The notes: generated by a model not told the origin, from the letters alone. A DNA stretch of 28,052 bases from Spirochaetaceae bacterium UBA6089 (GCA_002435985.1 DIXD01000088.1:1-28052), one strand, 5' to 3'. Counted from the first letter of the stretch, positions 1 to 7,315 are shown. Translations and numbers: made by a program.

Positions 1-2689
1 GTGTGAGTCCGAGCAGTTCGAAAAGGCTCTTGAGCGCCGGGAGATTCCAGTCCTTGGGCCGTTCGATGTGCTTAAACTGGACAAGGTCATCGATACCAGT
101 TCCGGCCAGTTGCGTAAGACTTGTGGCATCGAACTTCTTACCCGGGATGGAGAGGATCACCTCGCCGGCGTAGACGAGCGCGGCCAGCACCACCACAGCC
201 CATTCGGGTTCGAGGCGGAGACGTTCCGGCGCGAGATATTCCATCCCAAGGACATCCTGGATCAGCTCGGAGCGGTTGACCACCTGACCGTGGCCTTTTT
301 TCGCTGCGATGTCAAGGATGTATTTGGCATACCTGGACCGGTAAGGATCGAGCCGCTCACCGTCGAGAAGCTCAAGGGCATCCAGCACCGCAGTGGCCTG
401 TTTAGTGATGAGTGATGAGGACTGAGGACTGAGTGACCGGCCGCTTATATTGGCGATGGCGCGCAAGGCGTCCTGTGCAGCCTGGGCCCGGTTCGCCCCA
501 GTGATGAGCACCGAGAAAGACGGGTATTCTGGAGCCTGGTCCTGGAAATGGGGAGCCAAACAAATCCCAGCGATGGTGTTCACCAGGTCGCGGAAGTTAA
601 ACCGCGAATTAATGCTAATGGACGCGAATTTCTGCTCGCTACCCTTGGCCCATTCGGTCAGGGGCTTGGTGCGCCCTTGATAGGTGACTTCGAAGGCCGT
701 AGTCATGTTCTTCTGGAGCCACTGCACAAGATCGCGCAGGAAGTTCGATGCCTTGGATTCGTAGGTTGACTTGGCATAACCCGAAGCGGTGGATGCTAGG
801 TCCAGAGCGGCGGCGAACGATTTCAGGGTTTCCCTGAAATCAAGTGCGTGGTGCGTCGTGCGTAGTGCGTTTAGTTCTTCCGCATCTCGCACATCGCACT
901 CCGCACTCTTCAGACAGAGTCTGAAGAACACCTCATCCGCTTTCTTCTCATCCTTAAAATGTGGCGCGTCAAAGGGCTGGATGAAATAAAGGTAGAAGTC
1001 CCGCGGCGGCACTGCCGTGGAGCGCTCGTTCGGCGCGCCAAAGAAAAGGTATCCCTGGCGCGCGGCCTTGCGCTCCAGCCATTCGAGTTCGTGCTGCCAG
1101 ATCTTGTAACCCGTAACGTAGGTTTGGTCGGTGCATTCCATGACCCGGCGGAGTGCCTCGTAGTAATAGCGGTCGAGCTGTGAAGAATCGAGGCTCTCGG
1201 CCCGCTTCTCGATCAGCGCGTCGAAATCGTCGGTTTTCTTGAGGTCCAGATAATACTGTCGGTTGTCCGGGTTGGACGAGATGAACTGTCCGCTGACGGT
1301 TTTATGGATTTCCCGCAGGACAGTCTCCACCTGGGAGAGCAGGTCATCAGCCGGATCTCCGCCCAGTTCCTCGATACCCGGCTGAAAGAGACACAACCCG
1401 TCGCGCAGCTCCTCTGGTGTCGCGCCCAGGGGGGTATAGATGTCGCCCGTCGTGAGCCGGTGGACAGACAGTGCGTGGATGATCTGTATCGCCATGGGCT
1501 TATATTGCGGGCGGGTGAAGGCCTGCTGGATGCGCGACTCGAGCACCGAACTGCAATCGATCACCGCCTTGATATCCGGAATGGCTCGAAAGGACGGGTT
1601 CTCGCGTAAGGAAGTCCAGTAGCTGTCATAGGCGATGACCCCGGGCGGGAGAAGTGATGAGGACTGAATGATGGGTGATGAGGTGAGGGTTGGAAGTTCC
1701 AGATCGAGAATTTTTGCTATTTCTCGGCTGATGGTTTTAAGAACCTCTCGTTTTTCGATGGCGCGAATTTGTTCGAAGGTGTCGATGTAATCCGGATGCA
1801 CGGGAAAGAGGCGTACGAACTCGTCCATGCGCTCGTTCATGCGGCCATAGAATTTGGCGAAGTGTGTCAGGTACTCCCGAATTTTTACCTGCTGTTCAAC
1901 GGTTTTTTTGAGCAAGCGTTCGGCAACGACGAACTTCACATCCTTGCGGGCTATGAGGATTTGCTCGAATCGATCCTTCACCCGGCGGATGCTGTCGGCC
2001 ACAAAGGAAAAACGGGGACTGTCAAAAATGGCTTCCTGGACACCGGCGATGAAACGGAACCGCAGGTCCTTGCAGACCTCGCCGATTTCGCGGAGGAAAT
2101 TGAGATCAAGAATAAGTTCCTGGTCTTTGCGGGTGCGCAGGTAGTCGAGCAGTTCGTCAACCACAAGGAGTAGACCGTGGTCAGGATATTCCTGGTGAAA
2201 AGCACTCATCATCTCCTCGAAGGCACGCTTGTTGTTGGACACCTGGTCCGCGGCCGGAAATGAATAGTGCACGCCCATCGCGGCCAGATGTTCCTCCAAT
2301 TCGGCCACGAGGATGTCACGCAGGGACATGGTGGTCGCACCGATCTCAGTCCGAATTACCTTGAAGCGCCCGCTGAACTTCCCCGCTGCGCTGGCCACGC
2401 TCTTGTTATTCAGATGTGCTAGGAGATCGCTGTTTTCAGCCAGAGCAGAGATCACGGACATGAGGTGCGATTTACCGGTGCCATAGTTACCCACAACCAT
2501 CAGCCCCTTGTTGTCCACGGGCTGGTCGAACTGAAGCTGAGGAGCAACCAGATTGATGAGTTTCTCGGCCATCTCATCGGAGATGACATAGGTCTGGACA
2601 AGCCGCCGAGCAGCAGCGGCCTCGTCGGCATCCCGTAGCTGCACCACAGACTCGATTGGCTCAAATTGAATCAGATCTCTGTATTTCAT
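1..2689 (-). CDS. brxC: BrxC-like BREX ATPase (DUF6079), 3' end beyond window
   Basis: Frame open from ATG 2689 (SD AGGAGGG 10 bases upstream) to the window edge, about 896 residues without a stop; translated by eye. Walker A GNYGTGKS lies at residues 67-74 and a Walker B strand ending VVDE at about 176-179, so this is a large P-loop ATPase. The sequence resembles the DUF6079/BrxC family, whose members are usually around 1200 residues, so the C-terminus is probably missing. In BREX systems BrxC is a core component needed for methylation-linked phage exclusion. It follows brxF by 34 bases in a leftward operon, the gene order known for BREX type 3; pglX, brxHII, pglZ and brxA would be expected off the left edge. 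Oddities are two heptamer arrays and a hairpin-flanked cassette inside the coding frame. Family assignment rests on remembered similarity and context. Confidence 0.8.
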   Translation of the reverse strand, partial: MKYRDLIQFEPIESVVQLRDADEAAAARRLVQTYVISDEMAEKLINLVAPQLQFDQPVDNKGLMVVGNYGTGKSHLMSVISALAENSDLLAHLNNKSVASAAGKFSGRFKVIRTEIGATTMSLRDILVAELEEHLAAMGVHYSFPAADQVSNNKRAFEEMMSAFHQEYPDHGLLLVVDELLDYLRTRKDQELILDLNFLREIGEVCKDLRFRFIAGVQEAIFDSPRFSFVADSIRRVKDRFEQILIARKDVKFVVAERLLKKTVEQQVKIREYLTHFAKFYGRMNERMDEFVRLFPVHPDYIDTFEQIRAIEKREVLKTISREIAKILDLELPTLTSSPIIQSSSLLPPGVIAYDSYWTSLRENPSFRAIPDIKAVIDCSSVLESRIQQAFTRPQYKPMAIQIIHALSVHRLTTGDIYTPLGATPEELRDGLCLFQPGIEELGGDPADDLLSQVETVLREIHKTVSGQFISSNPDNRQYYLDLKKTDDFDALIEKRAESLDSSQLDRYYYEALRRVMECTDQTYVTGYKIWQHELEWLERKAARQGYLFFGAPNERSTAVPPRDFYLYFIQPFDAPHFKDEKKADEVFFRLCLKSAECDVRDAEELNALRTTHHALDFRETLKSFAAALDLASTASGYAKSTYESKASNFLRDLVQWLQKNMTTAFEVTYQGRTKPLTEWAKGSEQKFASISINSRFNFRDLVNTIAGICLAPHFQDQAPEYPSFSVLITGANRAQAAQDALRAIANISGRSLSPQSSSLITKQATAVLDALELLDGERLDPYRSRYAKYILDIAAKKGHGQVVNRSELIQDVLGMEYLAPERLRLEPEWAVVVLAALVYAGEVILSIPGKKFDATSLTQLAGTGIDDLVQFKHIERPKDWNLPALKSLFELLGLT
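403..437. repeat. degenerate heptamer array inside brxC
   Basis: Five consecutive 7-bp units on the plus strand, variants of GAGTGAT and GAGGACT. The period is exact across the 35 bases. Read on the coding (minus) strand the array gives a Ser/Gln-rich stretch in frame (SLSPQSSSLITK). The same unit family recurs at 1652-1686 and 2814-2848 in the same orientation. Confidence 0.85.
819..925. repeat. hairpin-flanked inverted heptamer cassette inside brxC
   Basis: A perfect 10-bp inverted repeat with a TTT loop (819-841, arms GATTTCAGGG and CCCTGAAATC) is followed after two bases by four GTGCGTN heptamers (844-871). A 9-base gap (872-880) leads to four CGCAYNN heptamers (881-908), and directly after these comes a second perfect inverted repeat (909-925, arms TTCAGAC and GTCTGAA). 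The GTGCG and CGCAC blocks are reverse complements, so the whole element could fold as one long stem. The brxC frame stays open through it, adding roughly 35 residues that look unlike the flanking protein. Confidence 0.8.
1652..1686. repeat. degenerate heptamer array inside brxC
   Basis: Five 7-bp units of the GAGTGAT/GAGGACT family (first unit AAGTGAT, later ones GAATGAT and GGGTGAT). The brxC frame remains open across it and encodes a Ser/Ile-rich stretch (TSSPIIQSSSLL). It has the same orientation and phase style as the arrays at 403 and 2814. Confidence 0.8.
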
Positions 2690-2723
2690 CGCGTCTGCCC
2701 TCCTGCGCTTTCGTTCCTTGTTT

Positions 2724-3308
2724 TCATGTAACGGCCTTTTGATTCACTACCAGGATATCTCGTAAGGGATATCGTTTGTATTCGGGGTGGTCCGGCGTCG
2801 CATAGACCAAATAGAGTGATGAGGACTGAGTAATGAGTGATGAGTCGTCGGGTGTTGGTGACTTAGTCCCCAATCCTTGCCCTTCAGTCCTGATCTCGCC
2901 GCTCCAGGCCACGACCAATGTTGTGTTTCGGGAGAGCCCCTGCAAGAGCCGCAACGGGTCCTGTTTGAGCGCGACATCGAAGAGGACCTCGATGTTGTCC
3001 AAAAGAACCACGCCCGCCTTCCGCGCCGCATCGTTTTGCAGCGCAGGCAGGCCGGCGTTGGATGCATCCACGATCTCTGCAAGGATGTGGGGCAACTGCA
3101 CGGCCCGCTGGCGCTCGGTGAGGTCGAGCATGCGCCGAGAAAGTTCGAGGTTGACGTTGATCAGCGGAGCCCCAGTGCGTTCATGAACATCCCGGAGCGC
3201 AGCGGTCTTGCCCGAACCAGCCGAGGCGACCAGGAAGACAAGGCGATGGTACTGCTTAGTAGCCTGGTCAATGCCTCGTATGACGCTATCGGCGAGTGGC
3301 TCCGCCAT
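2724..3308 (-). CDS. brxF: BrxF-like small P-loop ATPase of BREX type 3
   Basis: A 194-residue protein with Walker A (GSGKT, residues 31-35) and a Walker B strand VVLLDN with Asp104. The small size, the ATPase fold and the position immediately before brxC match BrxF of BREX type 3. The start ATG shares one base with the stop of the upstream HTH gene (TGATG) and has a strong SD (GGAGGAG), indicating translational coupling. Between the core ATPase and the conserved-looking tail (LVYATPDHPEYKRYP) sits a Ser-rich insert encoded by a heptamer array at 2814-2848, which probably lengthens the protein relative to its family. Its role in BREX is not known in molecular detail; it probably works with BrxC. 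Confidence 0.82.
   Translation of the reverse strand: MAEPLADSVIRGIDQATKQYHRLVFLVASAGSGKTAALRDVHERTGAPLINVNLELSRRMLDLTERQRAVQLPHILAEIVDASNAGLPALQNDAARKAGVVLLDNIEVLFDVALKQDPLRLLQGLSRNTTLVVAWSGEIRTEGQGLGTKSPTPDDSSLITQSSSLYLVYATPDHPEYKRYPLRDILVVNQKAVT
2814..2848. repeat. degenerate heptamer array inside brxF
   Basis: Five 7-bp units on the plus strand (GAGTGAT, GAGGACT, GAGTAAT, then GAGTGAT and GAGTCGT). It is in frame within brxF and encodes a Ser-rich stretch (DDSSLITQSSSL) just before the conserved-looking C-terminal tail. Confidence 0.87.
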
Positions 3309-3514
3309 CAGCGATCTCCTCCTAAGCCGGGTTCGTTCGCGCGCGTTTCCTCAAGCCAGTGGTCAATGGCTGCTTTCCGGAAACGCCAGTGTCGGCCGAT
3401 CTTCTGGGAGGGAATCTTGCCTTCTCGTACGAGCTTGTAGAGTGTCGATTTCGGTATTTTCAAGTAGGCAGCCAACTCTTCGATGGTCAGTACGTCACTC
3501 GGTTTTTCATCCAT
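3308..3514 (-). CDS. excisionase-type helix-turn-helix protein at head of BREX operon
   Basis: A 68-residue protein. Residues ~10-55 form a MerR/excisionase-like winged helix (LTIEELAAYLKIPKSTLYKLV, then GKIP..KIGRHWRFRK..IDHWL), the common 'excisionase family DNA-binding domain'. Two starts are possible: GTG 3523 or ATG 3514; ATG is preferred because GAGAGG lies 8 bases before it. It is first in the leftward operon and overlaps brxF by one base, so it probably acts as the local transcriptional regulator of the BREX genes rather than as a phage excisionase. No integrase or att-like repeat is visible nearby. The regulatory role is an inference from position. Confidence 0.8.
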   Translation of the reverse strand: MDEKPSDVLTIEELAAYLKIPKSTLYKLVREGKIPSQKIGRHWRFRKAAIDHWLEETRANEPGLGGDR

Positions 3515-3575
3515 CAAGCGCACCTCTCTTGTCTCAAGGCAAAGTTCAATTCATTATGCTTCATATTAAATACAA

Positions 3576-3604
3576 AGTTTACAGTTGTTGATAGTTGCTG
3601 TCAA
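3576..3604 (-). promoter_or_regulatory. sigma-70-type promoter for the BREX operon
   Basis: On the minus strand a perfect -35 TTGACA (3604-3599) is followed by a 17-base spacer and TAAACT (3581-3576, 4 of 6 consensus). This leaves a leader of about 55 bases before the HTH gene. AT-rich flanks support it. Confidence 0.55.
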
Positions 3605-3902
3605 ATGATTTTAGAAGCACAGAGAGAAAAATCAGCGCCGGATAGCGCCGCGAAGTTGCGAGACGCTGCACCGTGCAGGAGATTAGCCTGGAGATACTGT
3701 CTGCATTATATCTATATCTGCAATATATCCGGCAAAGCCAATACAGTGTGCCACGCGTGTGTGAAAATGCTGGTTCGGTGCGCCTGCTACCATATTCTGA
3801 AAAATCACATCCTGCCTAATGGGCGCTGCCCGAACTAGGGCGCGCTGGCTGCCAAGTTAGGAATGAATCCAATAACTCGCGATAATTCAAAAGGAGCCCA
3901 TT
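3605..3902. other. non-coding stretch, nothing recognised
   Basis: No convincing gene, tRNA or terminator is seen between the BREX promoter and the gene fragments at 3903. Frames open here lack Shine-Dalgarno sequences and recognisable protein content. Confidence 0.5.
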
Positions 3903-4119
3903 GTGTCCAAGTTTTCACTTGATGTTTTGCAACAACGTGTTTTCCCTTACGTCAAAGCTAAGGACCCCGATATTATCCCCCCTAGCCAACGTTGCATCTC
4001 AGAGCATCTTTGTTGTTCCCGTGTCGGCCTTGCCGGTGGACGAGTGGAAGTAGAGGACACCTTTCAAGTATGATGAATGCTCGGTATTGCCAGATAAGGT
4101 AACGGCAGATGAGGGATAA
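3903..4119 (+). pseudogene. remnant of two truncated genes upstream of nnr
   Basis: GTG 3903 with SD AAGGAG opens a frame whose first ~26 codons (SKFSLDVLQQRVFPYVKAK then DPDII) resemble the N-terminus of AIR-synthase/HypE/ThiL-like proteins. Sense is then lost, and a stop occurs at 4071-4073. In another frame, 3982-4119 reads like the C-terminus of a different protein (QSIFVVPVSALPVDEWK), interrupted by a TAG at 4051 and ending in TAA three bases before nnr. The simplest reading is a deletion that removed most of one or two genes and left their ends joined. The AIR-synthase identity is tentative and the second fragment is not recognised. Confidence 0.45.
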
Positions 4120-4122
4120 ACG

Positions 4123-5697
4123 ATGAAAGTCAGCACTGTATCAGAGATGCGGGAATTGGATCGAAGGGCCATTGAGGAATTTGGTATCGAGACCAACCTC
4201 TTGATGGAAAACGCGGGGCAGGCGGTGTACTTTGCGATCTTGAAGGAATTTGGCGTCAAGGGCAAACGCTTTGTTGTCTTCTGCGGGCCGGGCCACAACG
4301 GCGGGGATGGGTTGGTCGTGGCGCGCAAGTTGCACTCCAGCGGAGGGGACGTCAAGGTTTTTATCCTGGGCGATCCAGCCAAGTTCGATGGAGCGGCCAG
4401 AGCCAACTTTGACATCGCGTCCCGGCTGTCCATCGAAATGCGACGGATCGCGTCCGCCGAGGAGGCGGAGGCGGAGATTGCGTACTGTGATGGCATCGTG
4501 GACGCCATCCTGGGTACGGGCCTTTCCCGCGAGGTCACGGGGCTGTACCGTGATGTCATCGAGCGGATCAACGCGAGCGGCAAGGCGGTGTTCAGCGTTG
4601 ACATTCCCTCCGGCATCCACGGCGACACCGGCAAAGCGATGGGCGTGGCGGTTAGGGCGGACGTCACCGTTGCCTTTGGTCTGCCCAAGATCGGTAACGT
4701 GCTTTTCCCAGGGTACGACCTGGGCGGCACGTTGTACGTATCGCATATTTCCTTCCCGCCGTGCCTCTACGACGCGGACACACTCAAGATCGAGATCAGC
4801 GCGCCGGCTGAAATTCCACCCAGGGGAAAGGACGCTCATAAGGGGGACTTTGGCGAGGCTCTGTTCGTCGCCGGGGCAGCGGGTTACTTTGGGGCGCCCA
4901 GTTTCTCCGCTCTATCGTTTCTCAAGGCGGGCGGCGGCTATGCTCGCCTGGCCGCACCTCGCTCCATCGTGCCCTTTATCGGCGGCAAAGACAGCGAAAT
5001 CGTCTTTCATCCCCAGGCCGAGACTGATGCGGGGAGCGTCGCCCTCCGGAACAAGCCGGCTTTGCTGGAGATTGCCGGGCGGGTGGACATGGTGATCGTC
5101 GGCCCAGGCCTATCGCTAGACCCGGAAACACAACGGCTGGTCCGCGAACTCACCGCAGAGATCGACAAACCGCTGCTCATCGATGGCGACGGCATCACGG
5201 CAGTATGCCAGGATTTGGACGTGCTCAAGGGGCGGAGGGCGGCAACGATTCTTACGCCGCATCTAGGCGAGATGTCTCGCCTCACTGGACGGACCGTACG
5301 CGAGATCGAGAACGACAAGATCGGCATCCTGCAACACACGGCCACTGCGCTGAACGCCGTCATCGTCCTCAAGGGTGCCCACTCGCTGATCGGGTATCCT
5401 GACGGGCGGGTGTTTATCAACATGAGCGGGAACTCCGGCATGGCGACAGCGGGGTCGGGCGATGTGCTGACGGGCACCATCGCCGCCATGTTCGGCCTGG
5501 GGCTGCCACTAGAGATTGCAGTCAGGCAAGGCGTATTCGTACACGGGTTGGCCGGCGACCTTGCGGCCCAGGATAAGGGAGAGGACGGCATCACCGCCCA
5601 GGACATCCTTGACTATTTGCCCGCGGCGATGAAAATGATCCGCCACGGCCTCAGCGAAGCGCTCCAGGAACGCTATGCGGGCGCGCGAGTGATATAG
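4123..5697 (+). CDS. nnr: bifunctional NAD(P)H-hydrate epimerase/dehydratase
   Basis: This 524-residue protein repairs hydrated NADH/NADPH: the N-terminal YjeF_N domain (~1-210) epimerises R- and S-NAD(P)HX, and the C-terminal ribokinase-like domain (~225-515) dehydrates the S form using ADP. Seen motifs include NGGDGLVVARKL in the epimerase domain and, in the dehydratase domain, LLIDGDGI, LTPHLGEMSRL, VLKGAHS and the catalytic-region AGSGDVLTG. The length fits the two-domain bacterial form. ATG 4123 is preceded by GAGGG at a proper distance. The gene stands alone, with gene fragments before it and a converging operon after it. It is a housekeeping function with no visible link to the neighbouring BREX or sugar genes. 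Confidence 0.93.
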   Translation: MKVSTVSEMRELDRRAIEEFGIETNLLMENAGQAVYFAILKEFGVKGKRFVVFCGPGHNGGDGLVVARKLHSSGGDVKVFILGDPAKFDGAARANFDIASRLSIEMRRIASAEEAEAEIAYCDGIVDAILGTGLSREVTGLYRDVIERINASGKAVFSVDIPSGIHGDTGKAMGVAVRADVTVAFGLPKIGNVLFPGYDLGGTLYVSHISFPPCLYDADTLKIEISAPAEIPPRGKDAHKGDFGEALFVAGAAGYFGAPSFSALSFLKAGGGYARLAAPRSIVPFIGGKDSEIVFHPQAETDAGSVALRNKPALLEIAGRVDMVIVGPGLSLDPETQRLVRELTAEIDKPLLIDGDGITAVCQDLDVLKGRRAATILTPHLGEMSRLTGRTVREIENDKIGILQHTATALNAVIVLKGAHSLIGYPDGRVFINMSGNSGMATAGSGDVLTGTIAAMFGLGLPLEIAVRQGVFVHGLAGDLAAQDKGEDGITAQDILDYLPAAMKMIRHGLSEALQERYAGARVI

Positions 5698-5748
5698 GGG
5701 CGAGCGACGATGAAAGCGTAGATACTCGAAAAGCAGGCGAGCATGTGT

Positions 5749-5770
5749 GTCGGCCCATATGCGGACCGAC
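5749..5770. terminator. possible hairpin between converging genes
   Basis: An inverted repeat (arms GTCGG and CCGAC, extended by CC/GG after one mismatch) lies between the nnr stop and the converging gene at 5777. There is no clear U-tract on either side, so termination is only suggested by position. Confidence 0.3.
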
Positions 5771-5776
5771 AAAATG

Positions 5777-6316
5777 TTACAAATACAGTTTGAGCCCAGC
5801 TATGGTCTGGAAACCGTTGCGGTATAAGCGCGCATCGCTTTCCGAAACATTGCTTTTTGCAGAAGAACCGGTGCTTCCGAGTTCTATATAGTAACAGATT
5901 CTTTTTGTTGCAAAGAATTCAAAACCGAAACCGCCGAAACCGCCAAAACGCCAGGATTTTGTATCCAGTTGGGGCATCCATAGCTGGGGAAAGGCGAATT
6001 CTATTCCACCATACCCGTAGAGCCTAAGGTCACCAAGGGGTCTGGAATACCCGGTAAGGGCGGAGCGAAGGACTGCATAGGGATACCAGAGCTGTGTACT
6101 ACCCGGTAGATTGCACCATTGGACTACTCCTTCAAGGCGAGCTCCAATCGCACCGAGCAGGAGGGGAGACTGCACCCCAACGCTCATCCCAAAATCACCA
6201 GCCACCTCGTTCAGATTAAAATACACGGATGGCCTCCATGCTGCACCATCTGCTCCATAGACAGGCAGCCCTAGCCCAAGACTTACCGCCAGTAAAAAAA
6301 TCACCAGCTTTTTCAT
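5777..6316 (-). CDS. exported outer-membrane beta-barrel-like protein
   Basis: A 179-residue protein with a clear signal peptide (MKKLVIFLLAVSLGLGLPVYG, cleavage after ~residue 21). The mature part alternates polar and hydrophobic residues, is rich in Gly and aromatics, and ends KLYL, consistent with a small outer-membrane beta-barrel. No specific family is recognised. It lies 39 bases downstream of the winged-helix gene on the same strand and may be the last gene of that operon. The start ATG 6316 has GGAGGTG (read leftward) upstream. Function unknown; it implies a diderm envelope. Confidence 0.65.
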   Translation of the reverse strand: MKKLVIFLLAVSLGLGLPVYGADGAAWRPSVYFNLNEVAGDFGMSVGVQSPLLLGAIGARLEGVVQWCNLPGSTQLWYPYAVLRSALTGYSRPLGDLRLYGYGGIEFAFPQLWMPQLDTKSWRFGGFGGFGFEFFATKRICYYIELGSTGSSAKSNVSESDARLYRNGFQTIAGLKLYL

Positions 6317-6355
6317 GATTCACCTCCGTACTGGATTTGAATAAGCCTCTATAAT

Positions 6356-6670
6356 TCACTCTTTTTGTGAGTAAACCGATTCCAGATAGGTTTTTAAGGT
6401 AGCAAGGTACCCCAGAAAAGCCTCGTGGCCCTTGTCGGTCAGCCGGTAAAAGCTGGCGGGCCTTCTTCCAACAAAGGTTTTCTGTACACTGATATACCCT
6501 CTGTCTTCGAGCTTCCTTAGATGGGTGGCCAGATTGCCGTCCGTCGTCTGAGTAAGCTGTTTAAGCCATTTAAAATCTCCCTCCTCCACCTGGCTAAGGG
6601 CGGTCACAATTGCTAACCGGATTGGATTATGCAGCAACTCATCAATCCGGGAATAATCAAACTCCTTCAT
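6356..6670 (-). CDS. winged-helix transcriptional regulator
   Basis: A 104-residue, single-domain DNA-binding protein. The pattern (NPIRLAIVTAL, then KWLKQLTQTTDGNLATHLRKL and GYISVQKTFVGRRPASFY) matches the MarR/ArsR-like winged-helix family often labelled 'winged helix DNA-binding domain' (HTH_34). These short regulators commonly sit beside a small membrane protein gene, as here: its ATG overlaps the upstream stop (TAATG). It has no ligand-binding domain. It probably autoregulates its own operon; the target and signal cannot be read from the sequence. Confidence 0.8.
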   Translation of the reverse strand: MKEFDYSRIDELLHNPIRLAIVTALSQVEEGDFKWLKQLTQTTDGNLATHLRKLEDRGYISVQKTFVGRRPASFYRLTDKGHEAFLGYLATLKTYLESVYSQKE

Positions 6671-6996
6671 TACTTGGTACCAAGAGCCCGTTTTCGCAAG
6701 AGTAGCCCCGGAAGCACCTCACAGACCAGAATAGCCACGTCAAACACCAGAAATACTGAAAGTCCCTCTACGAGGAACATGAGCAGCCCTGCCAGTATCC
6801 ACAGGGAACCGAAGAGATAAAAGGGTTTCCAGTCTAAAAGGACCGCAAAGGGGAAGTAGGCTGCCCTAAGGAGCAAGGGGATGATGATAAGAGAGAACAT
6901 CGGCGCTGCCTTCGAATATCCCCCCAGGGTTCCCTGGGAAAAGATCTGAAAAACCAACAGCAGGCAGACTGCCAGAGATACAATCAAAATTCCCAT
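6670..6996 (-). CDS. small integral membrane protein, possibly 5'-frameshifted
   Basis: 108 residues with three to four hydrophobic spans (about 1-20, 32-52, 56-76 and 78-100) ending in a basic tail (LLLRKRALGTK). Related membrane proteins paired with winged-helix regulators usually begin with a soluble helix (ESQLQLIESI-type) that leads into the first membrane span. That helix is present just upstream in a different frame (6984-7100). Either the two are separate coupled genes or one base has been gained or lost near 6990. No clear SD precedes ATG 6996, which favours the frameshift view. Stop and next start overlap as TAATG. Confidence 0.6.
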   Translation of the reverse strand: MGILIVSLAVCLLLVFQIFSQGTLGGYSKAAPMFSLIIIPLLLRAAYFPFAVLLDWKPFYLFGSLWILAGLLMFLVEGLSVFLVFDVAILVCEVLPGLLLRKRALGTK

Positions 6997-7100
6997 AGGG
7001 AACCATCTTCTCTAACCACCTTCTGGCACTGGGCTACAATACTCTCGATGAGCTGTAACTGGGATTCCACGTCCATCCCGTTATCCCTTTTATGTTCCAT
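6984..7100 (-). CDS. 38-residue ORF, probable N-terminus of the membrane protein gene
   Basis: ATG 7100 has a strong SD (GGAGGAAT) and a well-placed promoter. The product (MEHKRDNGMDVESQ, then LQLIESIVAQCQKVVREDGS) is a soluble amphipathic helix similar to the start of ~150-200-residue membrane proteins co-encoded with winged-helix regulators. It stops at TGA 6984 after LWEF and overlaps the 108-residue ORF by 13 bases. It may be a genuine small protein, but it reads best as the displaced head of the downstream gene. Confidence 0.5.
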   Translation of the reverse strand: MEHKRDNGMDVESQLQLIESIVAQCQKVVREDGSLWEF

Positions 7101-7130
7101 TTATTCCTCCAAAATGGTCCACATAAAGCT

Positions 7131-7159
7131 ATTATAACACAAATAACTTTGAGTTGCAA
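7131..7159 (-). promoter_or_regulatory. sigma-70-type promoter for the membrane protein/regulator operon
   Basis: On the minus strand: TTGCAA (7159-7154), a 17-base spacer, and a perfect TATAAT (7136-7131), giving a leader of about 25-30 bases to ATG 7100. The surrounding region is very AT-rich. Confidence 0.65.
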
Positions 7160-7235
7160 AGTAAAATAATAAAAAAAATCAAAAAAAATTCGGAGACGGG
7201 CCGAGCGCAACCCTGGCAGAAACGATGCCTGCTCG

Positions 7236-7265
7236 TTGACAGGCTAGGGGGAGCTGTGATTTACT
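7236..7265 (+). promoter_or_regulatory. promoter of the SQ isomerase gene
   Basis: Perfect -35 TTGACA (7236-7241), an 18-base spacer and TTTACT (7260-7265). The -10 is the first half of the operator at 7260-7282. The same TTGACA/TTTACT arrangement occurs upstream of the binding-protein gene at 22938-22966. Confidence 0.6.
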
Positions 7266-7282
7266 TACTTTGTGAAAATAAA
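7260..7282 (+). promoter_or_regulatory. SQ regulon operator, site 1
   Basis: A 23-bp imperfect inverted repeat: TTTACTTAC, 5-base spacer TTTGT, GAAAATAAA. All 23 bases are identical to site 2 (17673-17695), and the half-sites match the perfect palindrome of site 3 (22921-22943). It overlaps the -10 element, as expected for a repressor that blocks RNA polymerase. The ROK protein at 8767 is the likeliest binder (inference). Confidence 0.75.
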
Positions 7283-7315
7283 GAGCCGGCCTACGTGCGG
7301 CATGAGGAGAATATC

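Noticed and set aside
403..2848. Heptamer arrays as a CRISPR array
   Set aside because: Units are 7 bp and contiguous, with no ~30-bp repeats or unique spacers, and they lie in coding frames.
3308..3514. Phage excisionase marking an integrated prophage
   Set aside because: No integrase, phage structural gene or att-like repeats seen; the one-base overlap with brxF indicates a BREX operon member.
7154..7315. N-terminal extension of the FucI-like isomerase
   Set aside because: The stretch contains the TTGACA promoter and the 23-bp operator, its Lys-rich peptide is unlike the family, and TTG 7316 has a good SD.
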